Below the pieces are notes generated by a model that had not been told where the DNA came from, made no database searches, and worked only from the letters and a program-made list of their open reading frames with translations. From NCBI GenBank assembly GCA_029553165.1, contig JAKPCT010000207.1:1-33327 (forward strand): 33,327 bases of DNA. The letters run 5' to 3'. Positions 10,021-18,390 of the stretch are shown in pieces; position 1 is the first letter of the stretch, and each line of letters starts with the position of its first letter. Source of the DNA: Bacillota bacterium (lineage in GTDB: Bacteria > Bacillota > UBA4882 > UBA8346). The translations under genes and the position numbers were made by a program.

Positions 10021-11310
10021 TTAGCTATGGTGCGTCTCTTTTACCAACGGAAACTGAATCACAAAGGTCGTCCCCTTTCCGGATTCGCTCTGAACCCGAA
10101 TCGTCCCGTGATGGTTTTCAACAATACTTTTAACAATTGATAATCCTAACCCGGCTTTCCCTTTTGAACGGGATTTATCCGCCTGATAAAACCGGTCAAA
10201 AATCTTCTCCAGATGCTCGGCTCCAATTCCTGTTCCGGTATCTGCAACGGTCAGCTTAATTTTCTTCTCAATCTGATGCAGTCCGATTTGGATTCTCCCG
10301 CCTGCCGGCGTATACCGGATCGCATTATCCAACAGATTCTCAAGCATCTGCCGGAGATTGGCTTCATCACCGTAACAAAGAACATTTTCCTCCAAGTCCA
10401 AGACAATCTTCACCTGTGATTGATCGGCTAACGGTTGAAAAGCATCAGCCACACGGGAAACCAACTGGTCCAAATACAAAAAGCGTTTATTAAGCACCTG
10501 TTGATGAGCATCGGCCCGGGCCAGGAAAAGCAGTGAAGCTACCAACGCCGCCATCTGCTCAGTTTCTTCTTTAATGTTGGTAAGCCAATCCATCTGACTG
10601 GCCACTGTCTCCTCGGGGCTTCCCATGATCACATCCAGATTGGTCTGGATCACTGCTAACGGTGTCCGAAGTTCATGGGAGGCATCCGCCAGAAAATTCT
10701 TCTGTTGCAGCCATAATTTTTGAATCGGAGCGATCGCCCGTTTCGCCATGAACAGACTGCCAAAGGTAGCCAAAATCAAATACAAACATCCCAGCACAAT
10801 TAGGGTCGTGATCAATGAGTAGAGGGTGTTCTTTTCCATCCTTAAGCCTTGAAAGATGACTAAGGTCCCCGATTCCTTCACGAGCGGCGTCTGATAATAA
10901 AAATATTGGGAATCCGGCAATCGTATGGTTCCACTTTCTTTGGAAGCGGTTAAAATTTTCTGGACCACCGGTTTTAATTTTACAGGGATAACAGGCATAT
11001 TCCCCGCATGATAAAAAATCTCACCGTCAGGAGCCACTTTAACAAAGAAAACGGCCGGAGCTCTTTTTAGGCGTTTGGAAGAAGGCCGTTTTTCTTCGTT
11101 TCTGTACCGTAAAGTAGGTTTTACCTCCCGGTCATCTTTAAGAAAGATTCCGGAATTAATCCCCTCGGCCATCCGTTTCGCAAAAAATTCCGCATGATTG
11201 ATCATTCTGATATGCAACACCAGATAAGCACCACCGGTTAGTGTGATAAACAAAAGAGTAATGATCGTTAAATTAGTAAAAATAAATTGCAGTTTTAATT
11301 TACGAAACAT
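10021..11310 (-). CDS. Two-component sensor histidine kinase
   Basis: The 429-residue membrane kinase has one membrane span at about residues 11-33, an extracytoplasmic sensor region of about 130 residues rich in Lys/Arg, and a second span at about 163-187. Then come the dimerisation helix with the phospho-acceptor His212 in ADASHELRTPLAV, the N-box NLLDNAIRYTP, and the ATP-lid boxes ADTGTGIG and GKAGLGLSIV. It overlaps the response regulator gene upstream by 11 bp, so the two are coupled. Its position at the end of the exporter operon suggests it senses a compound or envelope stress relevant to export; the signal is not visible. No clear terminator separates it from the pyr promoter. Confidence 0.93.
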   Translation of the reverse strand: MFRKLKLQFIFTNLTIITLLFITLTGGAYLVLHIRMINHAEFFAKRMAEGINSGIFLKDDREVKPTLRYRNEEKRPSSKRLKRAPAVFFVKVAPDGEIFYHAGNMPVIPVKLKPVVQKILTASKESGTIRLPDSQYFYYQTPLVKESGTLVIFQGLRMEKNTLYSLITTLIVLGCLYLILATFGSLFMAKRAIAPIQKLWLQQKNFLADASHELRTPLAVIQTNLDVIMGSPEETVASQMDWLTNIKEETEQMAALVASLLFLARADAHQQVLNKRFLYLDQLVSRVADAFQPLADQSQVKIVLDLEENVLCYGDEANLRQMLENLLDNAIRYTPAGGRIQIGLHQIEKKIKLTVADTGTGIGAEHLEKIFDRFYQADKSRSKGKAGLGLSIVKSIVENHHGTIRVQSESGKGTTFVIQFPLVKETHHS

Positions 11311-11974
11311 CAGCGTCCTCCTGTAAATAGTAGCCTATTCCCCGGACCGTTTTAATACAGGGCACTTTCAACTTTTTACGGAGATAATGAATATAAAGAT
11401 CAATATTACCCAACTCACTGTCGGAATCATAACCCCAGACCCGTTCAAAGATCAGCTCTTTTGTGACAACTTGGCCACGGTGACGCATCAGCAATTCCAA
11501 TAACATCGCTTCTTTCACGGTCAATTGAATCACTTCGGTCCCATTGGATACTTCCCCCTTCAGTGGGTCCAGAGTCAATCCGGCAGCACTGAGCGTCTTA
11601 TCCACAAACTCTTTGTCTTTCCGGCGGCTTAAAGCTCTCAACCGTGCCAAAAGCTCTTCGGTGGAAAACGGCTTAATCAAATAGTCATCCGCACCGGCAT
11701 CCAAACCTTCAACCCGGTCTGCCGGAGCATCTTTGGCGGTTAAGAACAATACCGGACGGTGCATCCCCTGGCGGCGCAATTCTTTAATGATACTCACCCC
11801 GTCTTTTCCCGGCAACATCCGGTCCAAGACGATCAAATCATAAAGCCCGCTTTCCGCCATCTCTAGCCCCCGATTGCCATCATAGGCAACATCCACCTGA
11901 TATCCATGGCGTTTTAAAATCTGCGCCAAAGCATTGGCCAATTTGATTTCATCTTCAACCAACAATACCTTCAT
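11300..11974 (-). CDS. OmpR/PhoB-family response regulator
   Basis: This 224-residue regulator has a receiver domain with acidic pocket EDE (7-9), phospho-acceptor Asp51 in VLDRMLPG, the switch residue in LTAKD and Lys in KPF. A C-terminal winged-helix DNA-binding domain ends in VRGIGYYL. GGAAG lies upstream of the ATG. It sits between the MacB permease and the kinase genes. OmpR-type regulators bind direct repeats about 11 bp apart, and such a repeat (TCTTTGAAT twice) occurs in the promoter region of the first gene of this operon, so autoregulation is likely (inference). Confidence 0.94.
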   Translation of the reverse strand: MKVLLVEDEIKLANALAQILKRHGYQVDVAYDGNRGLEMAESGLYDLIVLDRMLPGKDGVSIIKELRRQGMHRPVLFLTAKDAPADRVEGLDAGADDYLIKPFSTEELLARLRALSRRKDKEFVDKTLSAAGLTLDPLKGEVSNGTEVIQLTVKEAMLLELLMRHRGQVVTKELIFERVWGYDSDSELGNIDLYIHYLRKKLKVPCIKTVRGIGYYLQEDADVS

Positions 11975-11998
11975 TCAGCATCTTCCTTTCAGGACGGT

Positions 11999-13195
11999 TC
12001 ATTCGTGCCGTAAAGCTTCAATCGGATGAAGGTCCGCTGCTTTATATGCCGGATATCCCCCGAAGAAAAGTCCGACCATGATTGAAAACCCAAAGGAAAG
12101 CAAGATCGATTCCGGAGAAATGACCGTGGTCCACTCCGTTACCCGCGAGACCACCGCGCCGACTCCCCAGCCCAAACAGATCCCAATCAACCCTCCGGTT
12201 ACACTCAATCCAACTGCTTCAATGAGAAACATGCTTAAAATCTCCCACTTTGTGGCGCCAATCGCCTTACGAAGACCAATCTCTTTAATCCGTTCAGTGA
12301 CAGACACCAGCATAATATTCATGATCCCGATCCCGCCAACCAATAAAGAGACGGCCGCAATCCCGCCCAGTAATAATGTAAATGTCTTGGACGTCTCCTG
12401 AACAGTCTCTAAAATTTCGGCTTGATTGCGGATGTTAAATTTAGTTTCATCCTGAAACACTTCCAACAAGGCATCATATACTTGATTGTACACCTTATCC
12501 ACGGTTTCGGCACTATCTGCCTGAATATAGACAGTACTTAACTGCTGGTTACCCATAATTCTTTGCTGCATGGTGGTTATGGGAATCAATAGCAAGTCGT
12601 CACTGTTTCCAAAACCGCTTTGCCCTTTTTCTTTAAGTACCCCGATAATCTCATACCGGAAAACACCAAGCTTAATATACTGGCCTACCGGATCGATTCC
12701 GTGAAACAACTCCCCAGCGACATAGGATCCAATAACAGCAACCCGGCTCCTGGCATTAAGATCAGTTTCGTCAAAAAACCGGCCTTCCGCAATCTGATAA
12801 TTCCGCAGTGTAATATAGTCCAGATTACAACCGATCACCGAGGACTGCATGCTGTTATCACCAAAACTAACAACAAAATTGCGGCGGACTTCCGGAGCAA
12901 TGGCCTTAATATGCGAGGAAGCATCTTTAATAACCGGTAAAACACTGCTGATAAGCGGTTCTCCGCCTCCAAACCCCCCGCCCCGGCTATTGCCACGTCC
13001 CGGAAAAACCATCACCAGATTGGAACCCATGGCTGTGATATTCTCTGTTACTTTCCGTTGCGCGCCTTCTCCCAGAGCCACCATCACAATAACCGCTGCA
13101 ACCCCAATAATTACACCCAGCATTGTCAAGAGCGACCGGATTTTGTTTCCCGACAGATTGCGTAACGCCATGATTGCATTTTCGGTGAACTTCAT
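11999..13195 (-). CDS. MacB-type ABC transporter permease
   Basis: The 398-residue protein has the FtsX/MacB layout: one N-terminal membrane span (ALRNLSGNKIRSLLTMLGVIIGVAAVI), a large extracytoplasmic MacB-PCD domain including GRGNSRGGGFGGG, then three C-terminal spans. The conserved ISVTERIKEIGLRKAIGA-like segment is seen as VSVTERIKEIGLRKAIGAT. Such permeases work with the ATPase and a periplasmic adaptor as mechanotransmission pumps rather than classic channels. The start overlaps the ATPase stop by 4 bp (ATGA). The substrate cannot be told from sequence; macrolides, peptides or virulence factors are known cargoes in the family. Confidence 0.92.
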   Translation of the reverse strand: MKFTENAIMALRNLSGNKIRSLLTMLGVIIGVAAVIVMVALGEGAQRKVTENITAMGSNLVMVFPGRGNSRGGGFGGGEPLISSVLPVIKDASSHIKAIAPEVRRNFVVSFGDNSMQSSVIGCNLDYITLRNYQIAEGRFFDETDLNARSRVAVIGSYVAGELFHGIDPVGQYIKLGVFRYEIIGVLKEKGQSGFGNSDDLLLIPITTMQQRIMGNQQLSTVYIQADSAETVDKVYNQVYDALLEVFQDETKFNIRNQAEILETVQETSKTFTLLLGGIAAVSLLVGGIGIMNIMLVSVTERIKEIGLRKAIGATKWEILSMFLIEAVGLSVTGGLIGICLGWGVGAVVSRVTEWTTVISPESILLSFGFSIMVGLFFGGYPAYKAADLHPIEALRHE

Positions 13196-13899
13196 ACCAA
13201 CACCTCTTCATTAATAACCTTTTGTTTGATACGCCGGTCATCGACGACCTTTCCGTCAGTAAAACGGACAATGCGTTCTGTATAAGCCGCTATATCTTCT
13301 TCATGGGTAACCAAAACAATGGTAATCCCATTCTGGTGCAGTTCCTGGAAGACGGCCATAATCTCCCGGCTTGATTTGGAATCCAGATTGCCGGTAGGTT
13401 CATCCGCCAAAAGTAACTTCGGCCGGTTAACCAGGGCCCGGGCAATGGCCACCCGTTGTTGTTGCCCTCCCGACAGTTCTTTCGGTTTATGATGGACCCG
13501 GTGTCCCAGTCCCAACCGTTCGATCGCTTCCATAGCAATCTTCTGCCGCTTTGAAGCAGGGACCCCCGCATAAACCAAAGGTAATTCGACATTTTGAAGC
13601 GCAGTCAGGTTCGGCAGCAAATTAAAGGATTGAAATACAAAACCGATCTTCTGATTCCGGAGCCGGGCTTTCTCTTTTTCACTTAATTGCGCGGTTTCCT
13701 CTCCATCCAGCTGATAAGAGCCGGAAGTCGGCTGGTCCAGGCAACCCAAGGTATTCATAAAAGTGGATTTTCCGGACCCGGAAGGACCCATAATCGCTAC
13801 CATTTCGCCTTCGGCAATCGTTAATGACACTCCGTCCAACGCCCGGACTTCCGCGTCTCCCATCTGATATATCTTATATAGCGCTTCGGTCTTAATCAT
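13192..13899 (-). CDS. MacB/LolD-type ABC transporter ATP-binding protein
   Basis: The 235-residue ATPase has Walker [10 protein letters not shown] (about 38-46), Q-loop [10 protein letters not shown], signature [15 protein letters not shown], Walker [13 protein letters not shown] and the H-loop VTHEE. This closely matches stand-alone MacB-family ATPases that energise FtsX-like permeases. The gene lies between the adaptor and permease genes with a 4-bp overlap to the latter, so the three form one transporter. Confidence 0.94.
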   Translation of the reverse strand: MIKTEALYKIYQMGDAEVRALDGVSLTIAEGEMVAIMGPSGSGKSTFMNTLGCLDQPTSGSYQLDGEETAQLSEKEKARLRNQKIGFVFQSFNLLPNLTALQNVELPLVYAGVPASKRQKIAMEAIERLGLGHRVHHKPKELSGGQQQRVAIARALVNRPKLLLADEPTGNLDSKSSREIMAVFQELHQNGITIVLVTHEEDIAAYTERIVRFTDGKVVDDRRIKQKVINEEVLV

Positions 13900-13925
13900 C
13901 TCTGTTCACCTTCTTCCGGGCATTC

Positions 13926-15245
13926 TCATTGGCGGACCACCCATCTCATTCCGCCCCGGCGGTCTCTAAATGACCTGTCCCCCGAATTCGGACGGGCACT
14001 TCCTTCGGGAACAACAACTTTATCTCCCTCATTCAATCCGGAAACAACCTCAACAAAAGCAGTTCCCTTGTATCCCAGCTGGACCTGGCGCAGTTCCGGC
14101 TTTCCATCCACAACAACTTTCACAATGGCTTTTCCGTCATTTTCCGCAACCGCCTTCCGGGGAACAGCCAACACATCGGAATGTTCTTCAACCATAATCG
14201 TCACATCGACAGACATTCCAATCTTCAACAAATTCTTTAAGGAATTGGTTTGCTGCGTCCCTTCATTGGACCGGTTACGCGGAACACGCGCCGGTCTGGT
14301 TCCGGTCTTTTCCCGATCACCGCCCCGCTTTGAAGGAAACTCCCTTCGCGGTCTGGTGTTTTCAGAATTCTTTTCTGCAGTTTGCTTCGGCACACCGGTT
14401 TCAGCAGTAAATCCCACCGGTTTGATATGGACCGGGAAAGTAATTACATTAGAGGTTTCCGACCCGGTACTTCCAAAAGCGATCACCCTTCCCGGAATCA
14501 TCGTCCGATCTTTGTCATTGGCGCTGATTATAACCGGCAAACCTTCTTTAATCTGATTAATATCGCCCTGATCGACCTGGACTTCAATCAACAAATGCTC
14601 ATCGCCGCCTAAGACAATCAACTCGGTAGAAGGCGTCACCGTCTGCTCCAACTTGACATTGACCCATGAAACCATGGCATCAAACGGAGCCCGAATCTGA
14701 ATGTCCCAACTTTGATTCGCTGATAAAACTACTCCGCTTTGGGTTAATGAAGCTAACTTCAACTGATATTCCCGGCATTGTTCTTCATATTGCCGGACTT
14801 TACTCTGGGCATTTTCCAACTCATCAATGGTTGTTCCCTGAATCTTGTATAAAACTTCCTGGCGTTCTAACGCCCGTTTGGCAGTTGCCAGATTCAACTG
14901 GCTTTGGCTTAAGGAAGATTTCCAACCGGCCCATCGTTCCTGCAGTTCGTTATCTTCAACTTGTAAAATAAACATAATATCTCCCTTACGGACAGATTCG
15001 CCCGGTTTAACCAGAATCTGCTTTACAATGGCAGAATAAGGCGAGGTTACTGTTGGGCTGCTTTCCATTACCACTTTCCCGGAAGCTTCAATTTTTTCGC
15101 TCAGATTCATCCGGCGCACTTCCACAGTATCCAAACTCTCGGCACGTTTGGCCGATATTGTCTGCTGCCGGTGGTAATAAATACCTCCGCCAACAATTAA
15201 CGCGATTACTAACACGATAACTAACACCAAAACCGTTTTCTTCAT
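13926..15245 (-). CDS. MacA-like periplasmic adaptor (HlyD/RND-MFP family)
   Basis: The 439-residue protein begins with a signal anchor (KKTVLVLVIVLVIALIVGGGIYY). A biotinyl-lipoyl half follows (SPYSAIVKQILVKPGESVRKGD, about 68-89), then an alpha-helical hairpin (about 97-170), the matching lipoyl half (IRAPFDAMVSWVNVKLEQTVT), and a beta-barrel and membrane-proximal domain. It should link the MacB permease to the TolC-like protein. An unusual stretch at about 283-337, rich in Arg, Ser and Thr (RPRREFPSKRGGDREKTG), interrupts the beta-barrel region, and the C-terminus is also Arg/Gly-rich. Both may be disordered linkers. The gene follows the tolC-like gene by about 40 bp. Confidence 0.9.
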   Translation of the reverse strand: MKKTVLVLVIVLVIALIVGGGIYYHRQQTISAKRAESLDTVEVRRMNLSEKIEASGKVVMESSPTVTSPYSAIVKQILVKPGESVRKGDIMFILQVEDNELQERWAGWKSSLSQSQLNLATAKRALERQEVLYKIQGTTIDELENAQSKVRQYEEQCREYQLKLASLTQSGVVLSANQSWDIQIRAPFDAMVSWVNVKLEQTVTPSTELIVLGGDEHLLIEVQVDQGDINQIKEGLPVIISANDKDRTMIPGRVIAFGSTGSETSNVITFPVHIKPVGFTAETGVPKQTAEKNSENTRPRREFPSKRGGDREKTGTRPARVPRNRSNEGTQQTNSLKNLLKIGMSVDVTIMVEEHSDVLAVPRKAVAENDGKAIVKVVVDGKPELRQVQLGYKGTAFVEVVSGLNEGDKVVVPEGSARPNSGDRSFRDRRGGMRWVVRQ

Positions 15246-15285
15246 GTTATGTGTTCATTCCTTTCAATCGAGTTACTCGTATAAC

Positions 15286-16656
15286 TTAATACAATTCTCC
15301 TCCGGTTTTTTTCAGTTGCTGATATGCCAGATAAACATTATAGCTTGATTTAAGAGCGGCAATTCGGGCTTCAAAAGCATCCTGCCGGGCTTCGGCCAGA
15401 TCTACTTCGGAGATCATCCCCATTTTGGCTTGGAGATTTTTAATTTCCAGATCTTTATCATAAAAAGCCAGCGCCTTCTGATTCACTTCATTTTCCCGAA
15501 CAGCCAACAGATAATTGTTATAGGCCTGTTTCACTTCAACCGCAATCGACCGTTTGGTCTTTTCAAGCTCCAACGTAGTATTGGCAATGGTGTATTCGGA
15601 TTGTTTCGTCTTATTGGACGCAATACCAAAGTCTAATGTCCAGCTCATTTCCAGCGTGAAATACTGTTTATCATCGCCAAACCGCTCCGAATTCCCGCCG
15701 GAAACAACGCTTCGATTATAAGAATCATCCTTCCTGGCTGCTGACCATGACAGGTCTCCGCTTAAAAAGTCATATTCCACACCATAACTTTGCGAATCCC
15801 GTCGGTCGGAATATCCCAAGGTAACGGAAGGGAGTTTTTCGTTCATCGCTGCCAGTTTGGTCTGATTGTTTTTAGCTAAAGTAATATCCAGATTTTTAAT
15901 TTCCAGACGTTTTTCCAATGCTTGCTGTTGTAAAACATCAAGATCCAAATCAACAGTAACCGGTTCCAGATCAAGCGGCGCAAAATGATATCCGGTTAAC
16001 TCCTGACCAATCTGCTGACCTAATCTGGTGATGGCAAGCTCAAGATCGGATTGGGCCTTCTCCAAATCGTACTTCGCCTTATTGAGATAATTTTCAATCC
16101 TCAACTGGCTTGGTTTAGTGATCTTTCCCAATTCCAACTGTTGGTTTGCCAAATTCAACGATTTGGTGTGGACCTCTACGGCTTGCTTTTGAGCCTCCAC
16201 CACCTGCTGATATCTTAAAATATCAAGGTAATACTGATAGGTTTTATAAGCTGCTTCTGCCCGGACCATCTTTAATTTATTTTCAGCAACGGTCTCTTCC
16301 CAGCGGGCCAATTCAATACCGGATGCCACTTTTTGCCCATAAAACTGATAACCGGTAGGAATTGTCTGTTGCAAGACCACTTGATATCCGGTAGATTCGT
16401 CACCGGAACCGGCATCCTTTTGGATCTGTCCATCAAAAGTCGCTTTCGGTAAGGTTTTGAGTTTCTCCTGTTGGGTCGCTAATTTAGCTTTCTCCAGATC
16501 ATTGGCTGCATTTTGAACATCCAGATCCGTTTCCAGCGCCATTTGAATCGCCTGATTTAAAGTGATTATTCTTTCTTCAGCAGCTATACAGCTTGACGCA
16601 ACTCCAATCATCAACACGCCGCAAAGCCACATGGTTAAAATCAGATGTCTTTTCAA
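15286..16656 (-). CDS. TolC-family outer membrane efflux protein
   Basis: The 456-residue protein matches the outer membrane efflux family. A signal peptide (KRHLILTMWLCGVLMIGVASSCIAA) is followed by two repeats of long helices and strands; the family opening LNQAIQMALETDLDVQNAANDLEKAK is clear. I chose the TTG start at 16656 because AAGGAGG lies 6 nt upstream; an ATG at 16686 adds ten residues but lacks a ribosome site. Its presence implies an outer membrane, which is notable beside Firmicutes-type pyr regulation and a sporulation gene. It is the first gene of the exporter operon. Cargo is unknown. Confidence 0.9.
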   Translation of the reverse strand: MKRHLILTMWLCGVLMIGVASSCIAAEERIITLNQAIQMALETDLDVQNAANDLEKAKLATQQEKLKTLPKATFDGQIQKDAGSGDESTGYQVVLQQTIPTGYQFYGQKVASGIELARWEETVAENKLKMVRAEAAYKTYQYYLDILRYQQVVEAQKQAVEVHTKSLNLANQQLELGKITKPSQLRIENYLNKAKYDLEKAQSDLELAITRLGQQIGQELTGYHFAPLDLEPVTVDLDLDVLQQQALEKRLEIKNLDITLAKNNQTKLAAMNEKLPSVTLGYSDRRDSQSYGVEYDFLSGDLSWSAARKDDSYNRSVVSGGNSERFGDDKQYFTLEMSWTLDFGIASNKTKQSEYTIANTTLELEKTKRSIAVEVKQAYNNYLLAVRENEVNQKALAFYDKDLEIKNLQAKMGMISEVDLAEARQDAFEARIAALKSSYNVYLAYQQLKKTGGELY

Positions 16657-16708
16657 GATTTCCCTCCTTATCAACATGATGTTCATAATTCCATTAACTA
16701 CCCTTGAT

Positions 16709-16744
16709 TATTGTATAAGATTTTTCTTTGAATCATCTTTGAAT
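16709..16744 (-). promoter_or_regulatory. Promoter region of exporter operon with 11-bp-period direct repeats
   Basis: The plus strand carries TCTTTGAAT at 16725-16733 and again at 16736-16744, exactly 11 bp apart; on the coding strand each reads ATTCAAAGA. A possible -10, TATACAAT, follows at the complement of 16710-16717, and no good -35 hexamer is present. A direct repeat in place of a -35 is the usual layout for promoters activated by OmpR/PhoB-type regulators. Confidence 0.5.
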
Positions 16745-16756
16745 TAGCAAATTTTA

Positions 16757-16781
16757 TAAAAAAACCGGAGAAACCCCCGGT
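16757..16781 (-). terminator. Rho-independent terminator between ytxC-like gene and exporter operon
   Basis: The coding strand forms ACCGGGG-GTTT-CTCCGGT (7 bp, one G-U) followed by seven T. It is the second of two terminators downstream of the ytxC-like gene and insulates the exporter promoter. Confidence 0.75.
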
Positions 16782-16863
16782 GATCACTACCATTATCTAC
16801 AAATTATAACATTTTTTCAATAATAAATTACAGTTCTTCCTGCAACGGCTGAAAAACACAAAT

Positions 16864-16904
16864 AAAAAAGCCGTCTGCAAAATCTTTTTGATCTGCAACA
16901 GCCT
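16864..16904 (-). terminator. Terminator downstream of ytxC-like gene
   Basis: The coding-strand arms AGGCTGTTGCA (complement of 16894-16904) and TGCAGACGGC (complement of 16870-16879) pair with small bulges, followed by TTTTTTATTT. The same 5' arm recurs in the hydA terminator near 29092. Confidence 0.65.
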
Positions 16905-16949
16905 AGTTTAGTTCTGATTCCGATTATTCCAAATCATCTTAATTAAATA

Positions 16950-17876
16950 TTAATTAACCTTATTATATTCCGAAGAATTCGTCTCTTCCACCTTCGCATC
17001 TTTGTCTTTTGCTTGACAGATCGGACAGCCCTGACAAGTAGAAACCCGATAACGGAAGACTTGCTCAAGCGTACCTACCATCTCTGAATCACCGGAAATA
17101 TGTAAAATGATCCGGCGGGGAGCCATGGTGATTAATGCACTTAACAACCAGTCGTCATAATCAATCTCTTGTTCCAGCTCTGTTAAACTTCCACGAATTT
17201 CGTTGGGTTTTACCGGAACATTCAGTTCATCTAGGAAAAAGATTTCTTCTTTATTTTTAATCAATACATGAACCTGATCAATCTTCGGTTGTTGAATGTC
17301 GACGAAGTATTGCAACAGACCGATAAACTCATTATATTCTTGCTCCAACATAAAATTGTCAACCGCTTTTTCAATGGAATCTTCAATCTCTAAAAAATAG
17401 TTTTTAAGACGAAACCTTAAAAAACCTTCCAAACAAAGATTATCATTATTCGCTAAATATTGATTAACTTCATTTAAAACCTGATGATGGCGGATTAAAT
17501 TTTGTTCAAGCCCCTGATCTTCGTTTACATTATTCAGATATGAATATGCATTTTGAATTATCGCCTGAAAATCCTCCTGATTAATATCACGGTACTTGGT
17601 CTTAAGGATTTTGGACATTATTAATTTGGTGATTGGATTCATTAAACAGTCAGTAATAACATTTGATAAGTAATACCGCAGGATCTTCTCATGCGATTCT
17701 TTAGATTCCTCACTGCTATTTTCATCAATTGAACAATTGAGGAATAAATATTTGCCGGCAACTTGTTCCTGTAGGTTGACATTGATTCCTTCACGGGAGA
17801 GGAAATTGAGCTCTTGAAAGAGATTTTCTTTAACTTCCTGCTGTTCTTTAAGTGTGGTGATTGTTAGATTTGACAT
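16950..17876 (-). CDS. ytxC: YtxC-like putative sporulation protein
   Basis: This 308-residue soluble protein resembles the YtxC family, conserved in endospore-forming Firmicutes and of unknown biochemical function. Recognisable features are the YLSNVITDCLM segment, FLRFRLKNYFLEIEDSIEKAVDNFMLEQEYNEFIGLLQYFVD in the middle, and a C-terminal DDWLLSALITMAPRRIILHISG. A cysteine-rich tail CQGCPIC is present. The start at ATG 17876 has GGGAGGTAAAG upstream; a longer in-frame reading (to 17978) runs into the promoter region and is unlikely. It is monocistronic, flanked by terminators and a tRNA gene. Family call is from memory of conserved segments, hence moderate confidence. Confidence 0.72.
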   Translation of the reverse strand: MSNLTITTLKEQQEVKENLFQELNFLSREGINVNLQEQVAGKYLFLNCSIDENSSEESKESHEKILRYYLSNVITDCLMNPITKLIMSKILKTKYRDINQEDFQAIIQNAYSYLNNVNEDQGLEQNLIRHHQVLNEVNQYLANNDNLCLEGFLRFRLKNYFLEIEDSIEKAVDNFMLEQEYNEFIGLLQYFVDIQQPKIDQVHVLIKNKEEIFFLDELNVPVKPNEIRGSLTELEQEIDYDDWLLSALITMAPRRIILHISGDSEMVGTLEQVFRYRVSTCQGCPICQAKDKDAKVEETNSSEYNKVN

Positions 17877-18203
17877 CTTTACCTCCCTATATCTTGAGTT
17901 TATTATACGTGAGGATAAATTTTTGTATACTGTTAGACAAGAGGAACAAAACCTGCTTCTTTCCAGACAAAGCAACAAACCAATTCCATTAGGATCTTCG
18001 GCTGGAAAAAATGATATTGAAATTTAAGAATCAAAATGCCCCAAAAAAATTATTTTTTTCGGTTATATACAAGAAAACGAACCTCGCCAGTAGCGGGATC
18101 CGTTTTACCAACACGTCAATGATTAATTTTTATTACTGGTATTCAATAACCAAATCATCAATGGTAATTGACAAATTTTCTACACATTAACATAGCTGTT
18201 GTA
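17877..18203. other. Intergenic region between ytxC-like gene and tRNA terminator
   Basis: No convincing gene is seen. On the minus strand there is a TATAAT-like box (about 17900) upstream of the ytxC-like ATG but no clear -35. Farther upstream lies GCAGG (complement of 17952-17956), followed after some 12 bases by TTGTCTAACAG. A hairpin at 18075-18105 (13 of 14 pairs, arms AAACGAACCTCGCC and GCGGGATCCGTTT on the plus strand) could be a second tRNA-distal terminator, as TTTTC follows it on the minus strand. Confidence 0.4.
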
Positions 18204-18236
18204 CAAAAACAAAAAAACGAGCTTTCACTCGTTTTT
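18204..18236 (-). terminator. Terminator of the tRNA-Val gene
   Basis: The coding strand forms AAAAACGAG-TGAAAG-CTCGTTTTT followed by more T. It lies 12 nt past the tRNA 3' end. Confidence 0.85.
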
Positions 18237-18248
18237 AATTTCTTTATA

Positions 18249-18325
18249 TGGTGGGGAAGAACGGGTTCGAACCGCTGGCCTCTACGATGTCAACGTAGCG
18301 CTCTAACCAACTGAGCTACTCCCCC
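18249..18325 (-). tRNA. tRNA-Val (anticodon GAC)
   Basis: The 77-nt gene folds into a cloverleaf: acceptor GGGGGAG with CTTCCCC (one G-U), D arm AGCTCAGTTGGTTAGAGC, anticodon stem CTACG/CGTAG with loop TTGACAT giving anticodon GAC, and T arm with GTTCGAACC. The 3' CCA is encoded. It has its own promoter and terminator and lies downstream of nifV on the same strand. Confidence 0.96.
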
Positions 18326-18338
18326 ATCGGCAGAAATA

Positions 18339-18367
18339 ATTTTAACATTAAAACAGGCGGACGTCAA
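18339..18367 (-). promoter_or_regulatory. Promoter of the tRNA-Val gene
   Basis: TTGACG (complement of 18362-18367) and TAAAAT (complement of 18339-18344) are separated by 17 bp. Transcription would begin a few bases before the tRNA 5' end. It lies in the 65-bp gap after nifV. Confidence 0.75.
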
Positions 18368-18390
18368 GGTAAAATATTTTTCTTTGAAAA

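Noticed and set aside
12078-15039. Several plus-strand open frames of 60-160 codons across the exporter genes
   Set aside because: They lie antisense to well-supported genes, have no ribosome sites or recognisable domains, and have compositions expected from antisense reading.
17877-17978. N-terminal extension of the ytxC-like protein (34 extra codons)
   Set aside because: The added residues are Cys/Ser/Arg-rich and unlike the family, and the ATG at 17876 has a strong GGGAGG site.
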